Assembly (NCBI RefSeq): GCF_017355955.1
Contig: NZ_JAFFID010000002.1
Location: 186,001 to 250,000 of the forward strand
Source: Sabulibacter ruber
GTDB lineage: Bacteria > Bacteroidota > Bacteroidia > Cytophagales > Hymenobacteraceae
Reading direction: 5' to 3'
Length of the DNA: 64,000 nucleotides
Part shown: positions 7,698 to 15,190 of the stretch, piece after piece
Position numbering within the stretch: position 1 is the first letter of the stretch
Layout of the letters: each line of letters starts with the position of its first letter
Program-made: the position numbers and the translations under genes
The notes under the pieces: model-generated
Told to the model about the DNA's origin: nothing
What the model saw: the letters and a program-made list of their open reading frames with translations, nothing else
Database searches by the model: none

Positions 7698-8933
7698 ATG
7701 CACACCAGCACTACTCCGGCTCCTACAAGCAAATTACTGAATACTGCCGTTATTGTAGCCGCCCTAGGCTACTTTGTAGACATCTATGACCTGGTTCTTT
7801 TCAGCATTGTAAGGATAGCAAGCCTTAAAGACTTAGGTATCACAGATGCTACCGCGCTGCTAGAAGACGGTGTTTACCTAATAAATATGCAAATGACGGG
7901 CATGTTGCTAGGCGGTATCTTCTGGGGAGTTTTAGGCGATAAGAAGGGCAGAATTTCCGTTCTTTTCGGTTCTATCTTTTTGTACTCTGCCGCGAACATT
8001 GCTAACGGATTTGTTTCTAATCTGGAGCTTTACGCCTGGCTTAGGCTGATTGCGGGCATAGGGTTAGCCGGTGAATTGGGCGCTGGCATCACGTTGGTTT
8101 CTGAGGTCTTACCGAAAGAGAAAAGAGGGTATGGCACCACCATTGTCGCTTCGGTGGGTATTTCGGGGGCCATTCTGGCAGGGGTGATTGGCGAATATTT
8201 CCATTGGCGCACAGCTTATTTTGTAGGCGGCGGCTTAGGCTTGCTGCTGTTGCTGCTGAGAATTGGAGTATATGAATCTGGTATGTTTGAGAAAGCGCAG
8301 CAGCAGCAAGTAGCCCGAGGCAACTTCCTGAGTCTGTTCACTAACGGGGCCCGCTTCTTCAGGTATCTAAAATGCATCCTGATTGGCGTGCCCATCTGGT
8401 TTGTGATTGGCGTACTGATCACCTTTTCACCGGAGATCAGCCAGGCGTTGGGAATCACCGTGCCCATTTCCGCGGCCAAAGGCATTGCGTTTTCTTACTT
8501 CGGCCTTACCCTGGGCGATCTGGCTAGCGGGCTGTTAAGCCAGAAACTGCGCAGCCGCAAAAAGGTAGTGGTGCTGTTTCTGTTCCTGTTGGCGGGAATT
8601 ATTGCGTTGTTTCTGCTGGCCCAAGGCGCCAGTGAAACGTACTTCTACGGTTTGTGCGTTGCTCTGGGCTTCGCGAGCGGTTACTGGGCGGTATTCGTGA
8701 CTATTGCGGCGGAGCAGTTCGGGACCAATATCAGGGCTACGGTAACCACCACTGTTCCCAACTTCGTGCGCGGGGCCGTAGTGGCGCTTACGCTCTCGTT
8801 TAAAGGCCTGCAAGATGATCTGGGCCTGCTCACCACCGCCGCACTGCTGGGCGCCATCACCCTCCTGATCGCCCTGGTTTCCATCAGCACGCTGCCTGAG
8901 AGTTTCAGCAAAGACCTGGACTACGTAGAGTAA
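7698..8933 (+). CDS. MFS transporter (metabolite:H+ symporter type)
   Basis: 411 aa with about 12 hydrophobic segments. TM1 contains GYFVDIYD (two Asp, D28 and D31), and the TM2-3 loop has the major-facilitator signature GDKKGR (80-85). TM4 has the RLIAGIGLAGELGAG region typical of sugar/organic-acid symporters, including the aromatic-acid:H+ group. It transports a small solute across the inner membrane; the substrate cannot be read from sequence. In a 10-residue stretch the loop after TM6 is Gln-rich (EKAQQQQVAR). Monocistronic: it diverges from the TraB gene and converges with the MORN/TonB gene. Confidence 0.9.
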   Translation: MHTSTTPAPTSKLLNTAVIVAALGYFVDIYDLVLFSIVRIASLKDLGITDATALLEDGVYLINMQMTGMLLGGIFWGVLGDKKGRISVLFGSIFLYSAANIANGFVSNLELYAWLRLIAGIGLAGELGAGITLVSEVLPKEKRGYGTTIVASVGISGAILAGVIGEYFHWRTAYFVGGGLGLLLLLLRIGVYESGMFEKAQQQQVARGNFLSLFTNGARFFRYLKCILIGVPIWFVIGVLITFSPEISQALGITVPISAAKGIAFSYFGLTLGDLASGLLSQKLRSRKKVVVLFLFLLAGIIALFLLAQGASETYFYGLCVALGFASGYWAVFVTIAAEQFGTNIRATVTTTVPNFVRGAVVALTLSFKGLQDDLGLLTTAALLGAITLLIALVSISTLPESFSKDLDYVE

Positions 8934-8935
8934 CG

Positions 8936-8969
8936 TTTAGGGGCTGTTTTGGTGAAAACAGCCCCTAAA
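8936..8969. terminator. Bidirectional terminator with core palindrome apex
   Basis: TTTAGGGGCTGTTTT (8936-8950) and AAAACAGCCCCTAAA (8955-8969) form a perfect 15-bp stem around GGTG. It separates convergent genes and carries the CTGTTTT/AAAACAG apex shared by the window-wide family. Confidence 0.85.
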
Positions 8970-8980
8970 TGGAAATCTGT

Positions 8981-9790
8981 TTAGTTTACCTTTATGTTAT
9001 AAGGAACCGTGTACCTTACGGGCACCTTTTCACCATCCTGTATCCCGGGGCGCCAACGGGGCATGGCTTGAATCACCTGTATGGCATTCGCAGCCAATGA
9101 TGCATGGGTTGTTTTCACTACCTTAATGTTTCCTGGTTCCCCATCTGCTCCTACCATAAAGGACAGGACTACATGTCCGTTCTGCCGGCCTTTCCGCATG
9201 TCTTTGGGTATTTCCATATTGTTGGCCAGGAACTGGAACATGGCTCTTTGCCCCCCAGGAAACTCAGGCATCACTTCAAAAGGGTAATGAGGCACCAATG
9301 TTCCCGCCTCATTGAAGCACTGTCCTCGCAGCAGCTTTCCATTGGCATATACGTCCAGGCGCTTGAGTTGCTGGTTGGCATGGTAGGTCTTTAAGGTGTC
9401 ATGCAACTCCCCGTTTCTATAAGTCATTTCCCATTTCTTCTTGCCGTCCTCAAACCATACTGCTGATTTCCCTTCCAGCTTACCTTTCACATACTGTTTC
9501 TTTTCTTTCAGTTGTCCGTTCTTGAACCAGGTTTGGGACAAGCCGTCTCGTACAGAGTCTGTTTTGCTGAAATTTACTTCCTCAAACTTCTCTCCGGTAA
9601 TGAAAAAATCTTTCCTATACCCTCGGCCGGTACCAGGGTCAGTGATCCGAACAACTCTATAATACGCAGCCTCCTCTTTAGAGACCTGATCAAAATCGGT
9701 GTTTAGGTAGATAATGGTGGAATCTGTCTGGCAAAAACCAGTGGCAGCGCCACCTAGCCATAACAGCATGGCTAGTAAAATTTTTCTCAT
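8981..9790 (-). CDS. Exported MORN-repeat protein with TonB C-terminal domain
   Basis: 269 aa with a signal peptide (MRKILLAMLLWLGGAATGFCQ). Residues about 85-165 hold three or four YwqK/MORN-like repeats (WFKNGQLKEKKQY, WFEDGKKKWEMTY, YANGKLLRGQCF). The last ~90 residues are a TonB C-terminal domain: FPGGQRAMFQFLANNM, VVLSFMVGADGEPGNIKVVK and a final P-containing strand. There is no N-terminal TonB anchor or proline-rich linker of an energy transducer, so it likely stays periplasmic rather than powering a receptor. I infer a cell-envelope role; the same two-domain design recurs in Bacteroidota. It starts at the ATG at 9790. Confidence 0.85.
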   Translation of the reverse strand: MRKILLAMLLWLGGAATGFCQTDSTIIYLNTDFDQVSKEEAAYYRVVRITDPGTGRGYRKDFFITGEKFEEVNFSKTDSVRDGLSQTWFKNGQLKEKKQYVKGKLEGKSAVWFEDGKKKWEMTYRNGELHDTLKTYHANQQLKRLDVYANGKLLRGQCFNEAGTLVPHYPFEVMPEFPGGQRAMFQFLANNMEIPKDMRKGRQNGHVVLSFMVGADGEPGNIKVVKTTHASLAANAIQVIQAMPRWRPGIQDGEKVPVRYTVPYNIKVN

Positions 9791-9882
9791 TAGATTTTAG
9801 ATAAACTTAGACGTGCGTTGGTTTGCAAGGCACCTTTTGTACGCTTTTGTATGTTATAGCAAGATAAGCAGTATTTTTGGAA

Positions 9883-10188
9883 ATGATTCTTTTCAACGAA
9901 ACCGTTAGCATAGACAACGCCGTGGCCGCTGAGTGGCTCCAGTGGATGCAGGAAACGCATATCCCGGAGGTGATGGCCACTACTTACTTTATAAAGTTCC
10001 AGATTGCCAAAGTGATGGAGGAGGAAGACACCGGAGGGACTACTTACGCCGTGCAATACTTCGCCCGCCACATGGATGACCTGATGGAATACCACCGCGA
10101 CCATGACCAAGCCATGCAAGCTAAAATGCAGGCCAAATACGCCGGTCAGTACGCCGCTTTCAGAACCGTGTTGGAAGTGGTAGGGTAA
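9883..10188 (+). CDS. DUF4286 family protein
   Basis: 101 aa from the ATG at 9883 (MILFNETVSIDNAVAAEW); an in-frame TTG two codons earlier is an unlikely start. The sequence matches the DUF4286 pattern I know from Bacteroidota: M-I-x-[YF]-N-x-T-V...EWLQWMQETHIPEVMATTYF, then a compact ferredoxin-like fold with QYFARHMDDLMEYHRDH. Soluble, no signal peptide. The function is unknown; the fold resembles dimeric alpha-beta-barrel proteins. It is divergent from the MORN/TonB gene and convergent with the GNAT gene. Confidence 0.85.
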   Translation: MILFNETVSIDNAVAAEWLQWMQETHIPEVMATTYFIKFQIAKVMEEEDTGGTTYAVQYFARHMDDLMEYHRDHDQAMQAKMQAKYAGQYAAFRTVLEVVG

Positions 10189-10271
10189 TTAGCGATAGTT
10201 GTTCGTTCCCAGTTCTTAGCACATTAAAGCGAACCTAAATGATAGGTTCCTTCTGTTTTTACCTCTCTTTT

Positions 10272-10325
10272 ACCAAAACAGCCCGAAAGCACCTCCTGCT
10301 TTTCGGGCTGTTTTGGTGTAAACAG
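10272..10325. terminator. Bidirectional terminator plus core palindrome copy
   Basis: ACCAAAACAGCCCGAAAGC (10272-10290) pairs with GCTTTTCGGGCTGTTTTGGT (10298-10317), with one bulge; the 3' arm itself runs into CTGTTTTGGTGTAAACAG (10308-10325), a copy of the core palindrome family. It separates the convergent DUF4286 and GNAT genes. Confidence 0.82.
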
Positions 10326-10327
10326 GC

Positions 10328-10804
10328 TTAAAACCGCTGTAGCTGCTCTGCCGTGAGATTGCAGTTGATCCACTCACCGTCCAGGTTGGCGCCTATACTG
10401 CGGTAGAAGTTGATAGCGGGCTCGTTCCAGTTCAGTACCTGCCATTTCATGCGCTTGTAGTTTCCTTCTTTGGCAGCCTGCACTACTTCGTTGAACAACA
10501 ACCGGCCAATGCCTTTCCTCCGGTGCCGCTCGGTCACCACAATGTCTTCCAGGAACAACATCTTGCCTTTCCAGGTGGAGTAAGCGGTGTAATACAGCGC
10601 GATGCCCACAATGCCTTCCTCCGGAGACTCGGCCACGAAGAACTCAAAAATCGGCTTCTCCCCGAAGCCATCCTGGCGCATGTCTTCAATGGTGTTGGAA
10701 ACCTCGTTGGGGGCTTTCTCATAAACCGCCAATTCCACAATCAGGGCATGCACGCCGGATAGATCGGCCTCGGTTCCTCTACGGACAGATACAGTTAAAC
10801 TCAT
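10328..10804 (-). CDS. GNAT family N-acetyltransferase (spermidine/amine acetyltransferase-like)
   Basis: 158 aa covering a complete GNAT fold. Motif A is visible as LEDIVVTERHRRKGIGRLLFNEV (about 86-108; the RRKGIG pyrophosphate loop), followed by WQVLNWNEPAINFYRSIGA (motif B, about 122-140). The N-terminal region ADLSGVHALIVELAVYEKAPNEV resembles diamine/spermidine acetyltransferases of the SSAT type, which acetylate small amines with acetyl-CoA; the exact substrate is inference. Cytosolic. It starts at the ATG at 10804. The spacer upstream (10805-11135, about 330 bp) holds no gene that I can see. Confidence 0.88.
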   Translation of the reverse strand: MSLTVSVRRGTEADLSGVHALIVELAVYEKAPNEVSNTIEDMRQDGFGEKPIFEFFVAESPEEGIVGIALYYTAYSTWKGKMLFLEDIVVTERHRRKGIGRLLFNEVVQAAKEGNYKRMKWQVLNWNEPAINFYRSIGANLDGEWINCNLTAEQLQRF

Positions 10805-11135
10805 AATGCTTTCTTAAACGGCCTATCGGCCGATGGTGCTGCAAATTACGTCTCCACAAGCCTAAACCAAAAGGGCTCCGGCACCACTTTCACCAATTCA
10901 CCAAGCCGGCTCCGGCTGCCATTCACCTTTCAAACACCTACCACTCACCTCAGAAAACGTCTCATCCGCTTAATCAGGACGGTTTTCAGTTTCCAATGGA
11001 GTTAATATTGTCCCAGACAAACAGCCAAACAGCTTTTCCCCTGAAACAAAAAACAACCACACCTATATGGAAAATAAAAGCTTAAATCATTCTGGAACGA
11101 AAGAACGGCAAGTACCACGTCAAACCACCGGCATT

Positions 11136-13214
11136 ATGAAGCAATTACAGTCATCTCTCAAAACCCTTGCATTGCTGGCCTTCTTTCTGGGTACGGCCAT
11201 AGGCAACCTTCAGGCCCAAAAAGCTCCCTCTGAAATCATCTGGGACAAATATGGCGTGCCGCACGTGTATAGCCAGAACACCCCTGAGATGTACTACGCC
11301 TTCGGGTGGGCGCAGATGCACAACCACGCCAACCTCCTGCTGGAACTCTACGGACAAGCCCGGGGTCGCGCCTCGGAATACTGGGGCGACAAATACCTCG
11401 ATTCCGACAAGCAGGTACACCTTTTCAGTTTGCCCGAAACGGCCAAAAAGCAGTACGCCCAGCAACCGTTAGAAGGCAAGCAGCACTTAGACGCCTTCGT
11501 GCGCGGGGTGAACGCCTACGCCCAGATGCACCCAGAAGCTATTGATCCGGCCAAAAAGCAGGTGCTGCCTATTACGGCTTATGATGTGCTGGCCCACAGT
11601 TCCCGTGTCATTTGCCTGGAGTTCCTGGGCAGCGATGACATTAGGGCGGCGGTGCGCGAGATAACGCCCGGTTCCAACGCCTACGCCATCGCGCCATCCC
11701 GGTCGGCGTCAAAGAAAGCCATGCTGGTGACCAATCCGCATCTGCCCTGGGAGAATTTCTTCGTGTTCTTTGAGGCGCACTTGTCGGCGCCGGGGTTCAA
11801 CGCCTACGGAGTGTCATTGGTGGGGCAGCCTATTTTGAACATCGCCTTCAATGATTACCTGGGCTGGACGCACACCGTGAACACCATTGATGCCTCGGAC
11901 CGCTACGAGCTCACGCTGCAGAACGGCGGCTACCTGCTGGATGGTAAAGTTCAGGCCTTCGAGAAAAGGACCGTGCCGCTGAAGATCCGGCAAGCCGATG
12001 GCTCTTTGAAAACGGAGAACCTGGTCCTTGCTTCATCCAAACACGGTCCGGTGGTAGGAGAGAAGAACGGGAAAGCTTATGCCGTGCGCATTGCCGGACT
12101 GGAGAACGGACTCCTAGGCACGCAGTACCACAAAATGGCACAGGCCAAAAACTGGCAGGAGTTTGAAGCGGCGATCAAAATGCTGCAGAACCCGCTGTTC
12201 AACATCATCTACGCCGATAAAGCCGGCAACATCCTTTACCTGTTCAACGGCAACGTGCCTAAACGAAGCGAGGGCGATTGGGCCTTCTGGAACGGCACCG
12301 TAGACGGTCGGTCCTCCAAGTACATCTGGAACTCCTACCATTCCTACGAGGACCTACCCAAAGTCTTCAACCCCGGCACTGGTTTCGTGCAGAACGCCAA
12401 CGATGCGCCCTGGACCAGCACCTACCCCGTAGCCCTCAAACCCGCTGATTTCCCGCCTTACATGGCGCCGCAGGAAACGCCTTTGCGCCCGCAACGCGCC
12501 GTGAACATGCTCAAAGAAGATGCCTCTATCTCTTTTGACGAACTGGTGGCTTACAAGATGAACACCGGCATGGAATCGGCGGACCGTTTTCTGGATGATT
12601 TATTGAAAGCGGTGCAAAAACACCCTGATCCTATGGCCCAGAGAGCCGCCGCCGTGCTGCAGAAATGGGACAAACAGACCGAGGCCCACAGCAAAGGCGC
12701 CATCCTCTTCGCCCGTTGGTTTGACAAGCTGCGCGAAGACATGTTTACCACGCCCTGGAACCCCGATCAGCCGTTCACCACCCCAGGCGGCCTCAAAGAT
12801 CCGCAGAAAGCCGTGGCCCTGCTGGTCACCACCGCCCACGAAGTAGAAAAAAAGTATGGCTCCCTGGATGTGGCCTGGGGCGATGTTTACCGCTTCAGGG
12901 TAGGTGATTACAACGTGCCCGGCAACGGCGCACCCGGCCATTACGGCGTCTTCCGGGCCATGTACTACTACAGCGCCGAGGACAACAAGGAATACGCCTT
13001 TCACGGGGATTCCTACGTGGCCATCACCGAGTTCGGGGACAAGGTGAGAGCCCAGGTGCTGCTCAGCTATGGCAACGCCACCCAGCCCGGCAGCAAACAC
13101 CGCGGCGACCAACTCCAATTGCTGTCAGAGAAGAAGCTCCGTGCGGCCTTGCTGGAGAAACAGGAAATCCTGCGGAACATGGAGAAAAAAGAGGTGCTGC
13201 AACACCATCCCTAG
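11136..13214 (+). CDS. Penicillin acylase family N-terminal-nucleophile hydrolase
   Basis: 692 aa from the ATG at 11136, chosen because it begins a clean signal peptide (MKQLQSSLKTLALLAFF... ending near LQAQ); an in-frame ATG at 11067 would add 23 polar residues. Family features: IWDKYGVPHVYS at the mature N-terminus, GWAQMHNHANLLLELYGQARGRASEYWG, then PGSNAYAIAP (about 178-187) in which the Ser becomes the N-terminal nucleophile after autocleavage. TNPHLPW and GWTHTVNTID follow as usual. These periplasmic amidases act on beta-lactams, acyl-homoserine lactones or bile-acid-like amides; the substrate here is unknown. It stands alone between a spacer and a core-family terminator. Confidence 0.92.
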   Translation: MKQLQSSLKTLALLAFFLGTAIGNLQAQKAPSEIIWDKYGVPHVYSQNTPEMYYAFGWAQMHNHANLLLELYGQARGRASEYWGDKYLDSDKQVHLFSLPETAKKQYAQQPLEGKQHLDAFVRGVNAYAQMHPEAIDPAKKQVLPITAYDVLAHSSRVICLEFLGSDDIRAAVREITPGSNAYAIAPSRSASKKAMLVTNPHLPWENFFVFFEAHLSAPGFNAYGVSLVGQPILNIAFNDYLGWTHTVNTIDASDRYELTLQNGGYLLDGKVQAFEKRTVPLKIRQADGSLKTENLVLASSKHGPVVGEKNGKAYAVRIAGLENGLLGTQYHKMAQAKNWQEFEAAIKMLQNPLFNIIYADKAGNILYLFNGNVPKRSEGDWAFWNGTVDGRSSKYIWNSYHSYEDLPKVFNPGTGFVQNANDAPWTSTYPVALKPADFPPYMAPQETPLRPQRAVNMLKEDASISFDELVAYKMNTGMESADRFLDDLLKAVQKHPDPMAQRAAAVLQKWDKQTEAHSKGAILFARWFDKLREDMFTTPWNPDQPFTTPGGLKDPQKAVALLVTTAHEVEKKYGSLDVAWGDVYRFRVGDYNVPGNGAPGHYGVFRAMYYYSAEDNKEYAFHGDSYVAITEFGDKVRAQVLLSYGNATQPGSKHRGDQLQLLSEKKLRAALLEKQEILRNMEKKEVLQHHP

Positions 13215-13297
13215 TTCTTCTTTCAGCGGTACATCAGCGGCGGCAAAAAGCTGCCTGACTCCACCGCGGCTTCACCTTCACGCTTTTTGATACTCCA

Positions 13298-13329
13298 TTC
13301 TGGCCTGTTTTCCGCAAAACAGGCCAGAA
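13298..13329 (+). terminator. Terminator-like core palindrome after the acylase gene
   Basis: TTCTGGCCTGTTTT (13298-13311), CCGC, AAAACAGGCCAGAA (13316-13329): a perfect 14-bp stem and one of the best copies of the family. The remainder of the 13215-13396 spacer shows no gene. Confidence 0.75.
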
Positions 13330-13396
13330 ACGGGAAGCTCTGTGCCTTTATTCATCATGCTACTTTCTGATTTCAACCTCTTTTCGATTTTATCCC

Positions 13397-14095
13397 ATGC
13401 ACCTGCAAAGAACCAAATCCCTATTTACCTTTTTCTTTTTCCTGTTACTGGTAGTGCTCACGTTTTTCTGGGGACAGCGCTTTCCCGAGAACACACCTAA
13501 CCTCCGCCTCGTGGGGCTTGACGGGATAGCCTGGTTGATGGTGGCGCTGCCGTTTCTCTGGCTACAGCCCCAGGCCGGGTTGCCCAACCTCTGGGAACCC
13601 ACCGTGTACCGCCAGCAAAGGATCTGGCTGCCCGTTGCCATTGGGTTGGTATTTGGTGCGTTGGACATTCTGGTGGTGAAGATGATCCTGCACCCCGAGC
13701 CGTATACCGAGCTTCCGCCCTTTCTGCAGCCGTTTCCTTACTCCATCGGGCTGTATTTCTCAGGGGCGCTGTATGTGGAAGTCTTCTATCGGTTGGTGCC
13801 CATCACGCTGGTTTTGCTGCTGGAACGGATTATCTGTAAAGGGAAATATGCCAGCATTGCCTTCTGGGGCATTGCCGTTCTGAGTGCCTTGCGCGAGCCG
13901 TTGGAGCAGTTCCCAGACGGGGCTTGGTGGTTTGTCGCGTACTCGTTTGCCTCGGGCTTCGCCTTTAACTTGCTGCAGGCCATTTACCTCAAGAAAGCGG
14001 GGTTCCTGGCTACGCTGCTGATCAGGCTATCGCATTACCTGCTGTGGCACATTCTGCTGGGCGTGTACGTGGAGTACGTGGAACTGGCACCCTGA
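13397..14095 (+). CDS. Polytopic membrane protein, possibly a degenerate CPBP relative
   Basis: 232 aa, six or seven hydrophobic segments. The first is strongly Phe/Leu-rich (FTFFFFLLLVVLTFFW). A segment GALYVEVFYRLVP (about 122-134) resembles the ExxxR core of CPBP/Abi intramembrane proteases, but the usual double Glu and the FxxxH motif are absent (the matching place reads FASGFAFN). A late HYLLWHILLG holds two His. So it may be an inactive or divergent relative, or an unrelated membrane protein. Convergent with the LytTR gene. Confidence 0.7.
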   Translation: MHLQRTKSLFTFFFFLLLVVLTFFWGQRFPENTPNLRLVGLDGIAWLMVALPFLWLQPQAGLPNLWEPTVYRQQRIWLPVAIGLVFGALDILVVKMILHPEPYTELPPFLQPFPYSIGLYFSGALYVEVFYRLVPITLVLLLERIICKGKYASIAFWGIAVLSALREPLEQFPDGAWWFVAYSFASGFAFNLLQAIYLKKAGFLATLLIRLSHYLLWHILLGVYVEYVELAP

Positions 14096-14114
14096 AGCTC
14101 TTCTCTGTATTGAA

Positions 14115-14145
14115 CCTGTTTTCCTGAAAATTGCCCTGAAACAGG
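14115..14145. repeat. Core palindrome copy between convergent genes
   Basis: CCTGTTT (14115-14121) and AAACAGG (14139-14145) flank an inner CCTGAAAATTGCCCTG. It is a looser member of the family and may end both converging genes. Confidence 0.5.
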
Positions 14146-14159
14146 GTGGAGCCGTTGGG

Positions 14160-15005
14160 TTATACCGCCACTTCCCGCATCCAGCCGTTGAACTCGGGGG
14201 TTCTCCTTCGGCTCACGAAAACTTCTTCTTTGAAGGATGGCTCTAACGAGATCAGCAGCCGGCCGGCTCCGTCTGAGGTGAATTTCTGAATGGAACTCAT
14301 CTGCGCCAGCACCTGCCGGTTCAGCCGGAAAAACGTCTCGGAGGGCAAGGTGTTCTCAAAGTGCTCCAGCGTCTCATCTACCAGGTAATCTTTCCCGGCG
14401 AAGGTCCGCAAAAAGGTAAGTTCCTTGGCTTTGTAGAGATACGCTACCTCGGCCAGCGGAACCGGCACCAAGGCTTTGCCTTGTTGCGCCATGATGTTGC
14501 GGGCCGATGCCTCTGGTTTCAACTCAGGAACGGGCATTGCCCTCTGCAGGCCCTGGAGCTTGACCTCGTATTCCTGCTGTACCCGCAGCAGAATATACAC
14601 CAGGTGCAGGCTCAGGAATATGAGGAAAGAGACGGGCACATCGGTCACAAACACCACCGTGATGTTGAAAACCGCGGCCCGGTGCGCATTCATGATGAAT
14701 TCATTATAGACAAAGGAAACCAGCGTGACATACAGCACCGTTATCCCCAGCCCCAGCAACGCTTGCTGAACTCCCCGCTCAAAGGGCGCCTCCAGCCAGG
14801 AATAGCGTTTGTCCAGCCGTTCAATCACCCGATGGTTGTATTCCCACAGCACCCACATGGAGACGATGCACACCCCCAGATCGGCGTAATAATCGGGGTT
14901 GCGCAATAGCTCAATGAGGGGCGCGGGCTCTCCCACGTGCCTGAACAGCAGCCCCAGGAAGGGAGCCACGGCCAATCTGGTTTTCAGGTCGGGGTAACGT
15001 GCCAT
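14160..15005 (-). CDS. Membrane-bound LytTR-type transcriptional regulator
   Basis: 281 aa. The N-terminal half has four hydrophobic segments (about 35-52, 80-97, 108-126 and 120-140), and a short coiled linker (VQQEYEVKLQGLQRAM) follows. The C-terminal ~100 residues are a LytTR DNA-binding domain: the LVPVPLAEVAYLYKAKELTFLRTFAGKDYLVD region, FENTLPSETFFRLNRQVLAQMSSI and a final RRRTPEF. Such membrane-LytTR proteins are one-component regulators without a receiver domain. Targets are unknown; the neighbours on both sides are transcribed separately. A near-perfect palindrome lies upstream at 15060-15076. Confidence 0.88.
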   Translation of the reverse strand: MARYPDLKTRLAVAPFLGLLFRHVGEPAPLIELLRNPDYYADLGVCIVSMWVLWEYNHRVIERLDKRYSWLEAPFERGVQQALLGLGITVLYVTLVSFVYNEFIMNAHRAAVFNITVVFVTDVPVSFLIFLSLHLVYILLRVQQEYEVKLQGLQRAMPVPELKPEASARNIMAQQGKALVPVPLAEVAYLYKAKELTFLRTFAGKDYLVDETLEHFENTLPSETFFRLNRQVLAQMSSIQKFTSDGAGRLLISLEPSFKEEVFVSRRRTPEFNGWMREVAV

Positions 15006-15059
15006 GCTTGCCGAAATAAGGTAAATTGCTCTTTAAAGATACAAATATGTCGGAGAGGA

Positions 15060-15076
15060 CACCACCTCAGGTGGTG
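15060..15076. promoter_or_regulatory. Palindrome upstream of the LytTR gene, possible operator
   Basis: CACCACCT, one base, AGGTGGTG: a perfect 8-bp-arm palindrome 55 bases upstream of the LytTR gene start. The one-base centre makes a hairpin strained, so a dimeric protein site is plausible; it is also followed by CTCTTTTT on the + strand. Confidence 0.35.
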
Positions 15077-15134
15077 CTCTTTTTCACATGGAAGCTTACC
15101 TGCGTTTTTAGGCCCGATTTACCCAAAGAAGCAC

Positions 15135-15167
15135 AAAAGCCGATACTCCAGGAGAATATCGGCTTTT
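15135..15167 (-). terminator. Terminator of the prolyl oligopeptidase gene
   Basis: AAAAGCCGATA (15135-15145) and TATCGGCTTTT (15157-15167) form an 11-bp stem 24 bases after the stop at 15191 of the leftward gene. Confidence 0.8.
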
Positions 15168-15190
15168 GGCTATATGCTAATGCGAGGTTC

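Noticed and set aside
9847..9879. TTG-N22-TATTTTTG promoter before the DUF4286 gene
   Set aside because: It would place transcription start inside the coding region (start codon 9883), so I do not call it, unless the gene begins further in.
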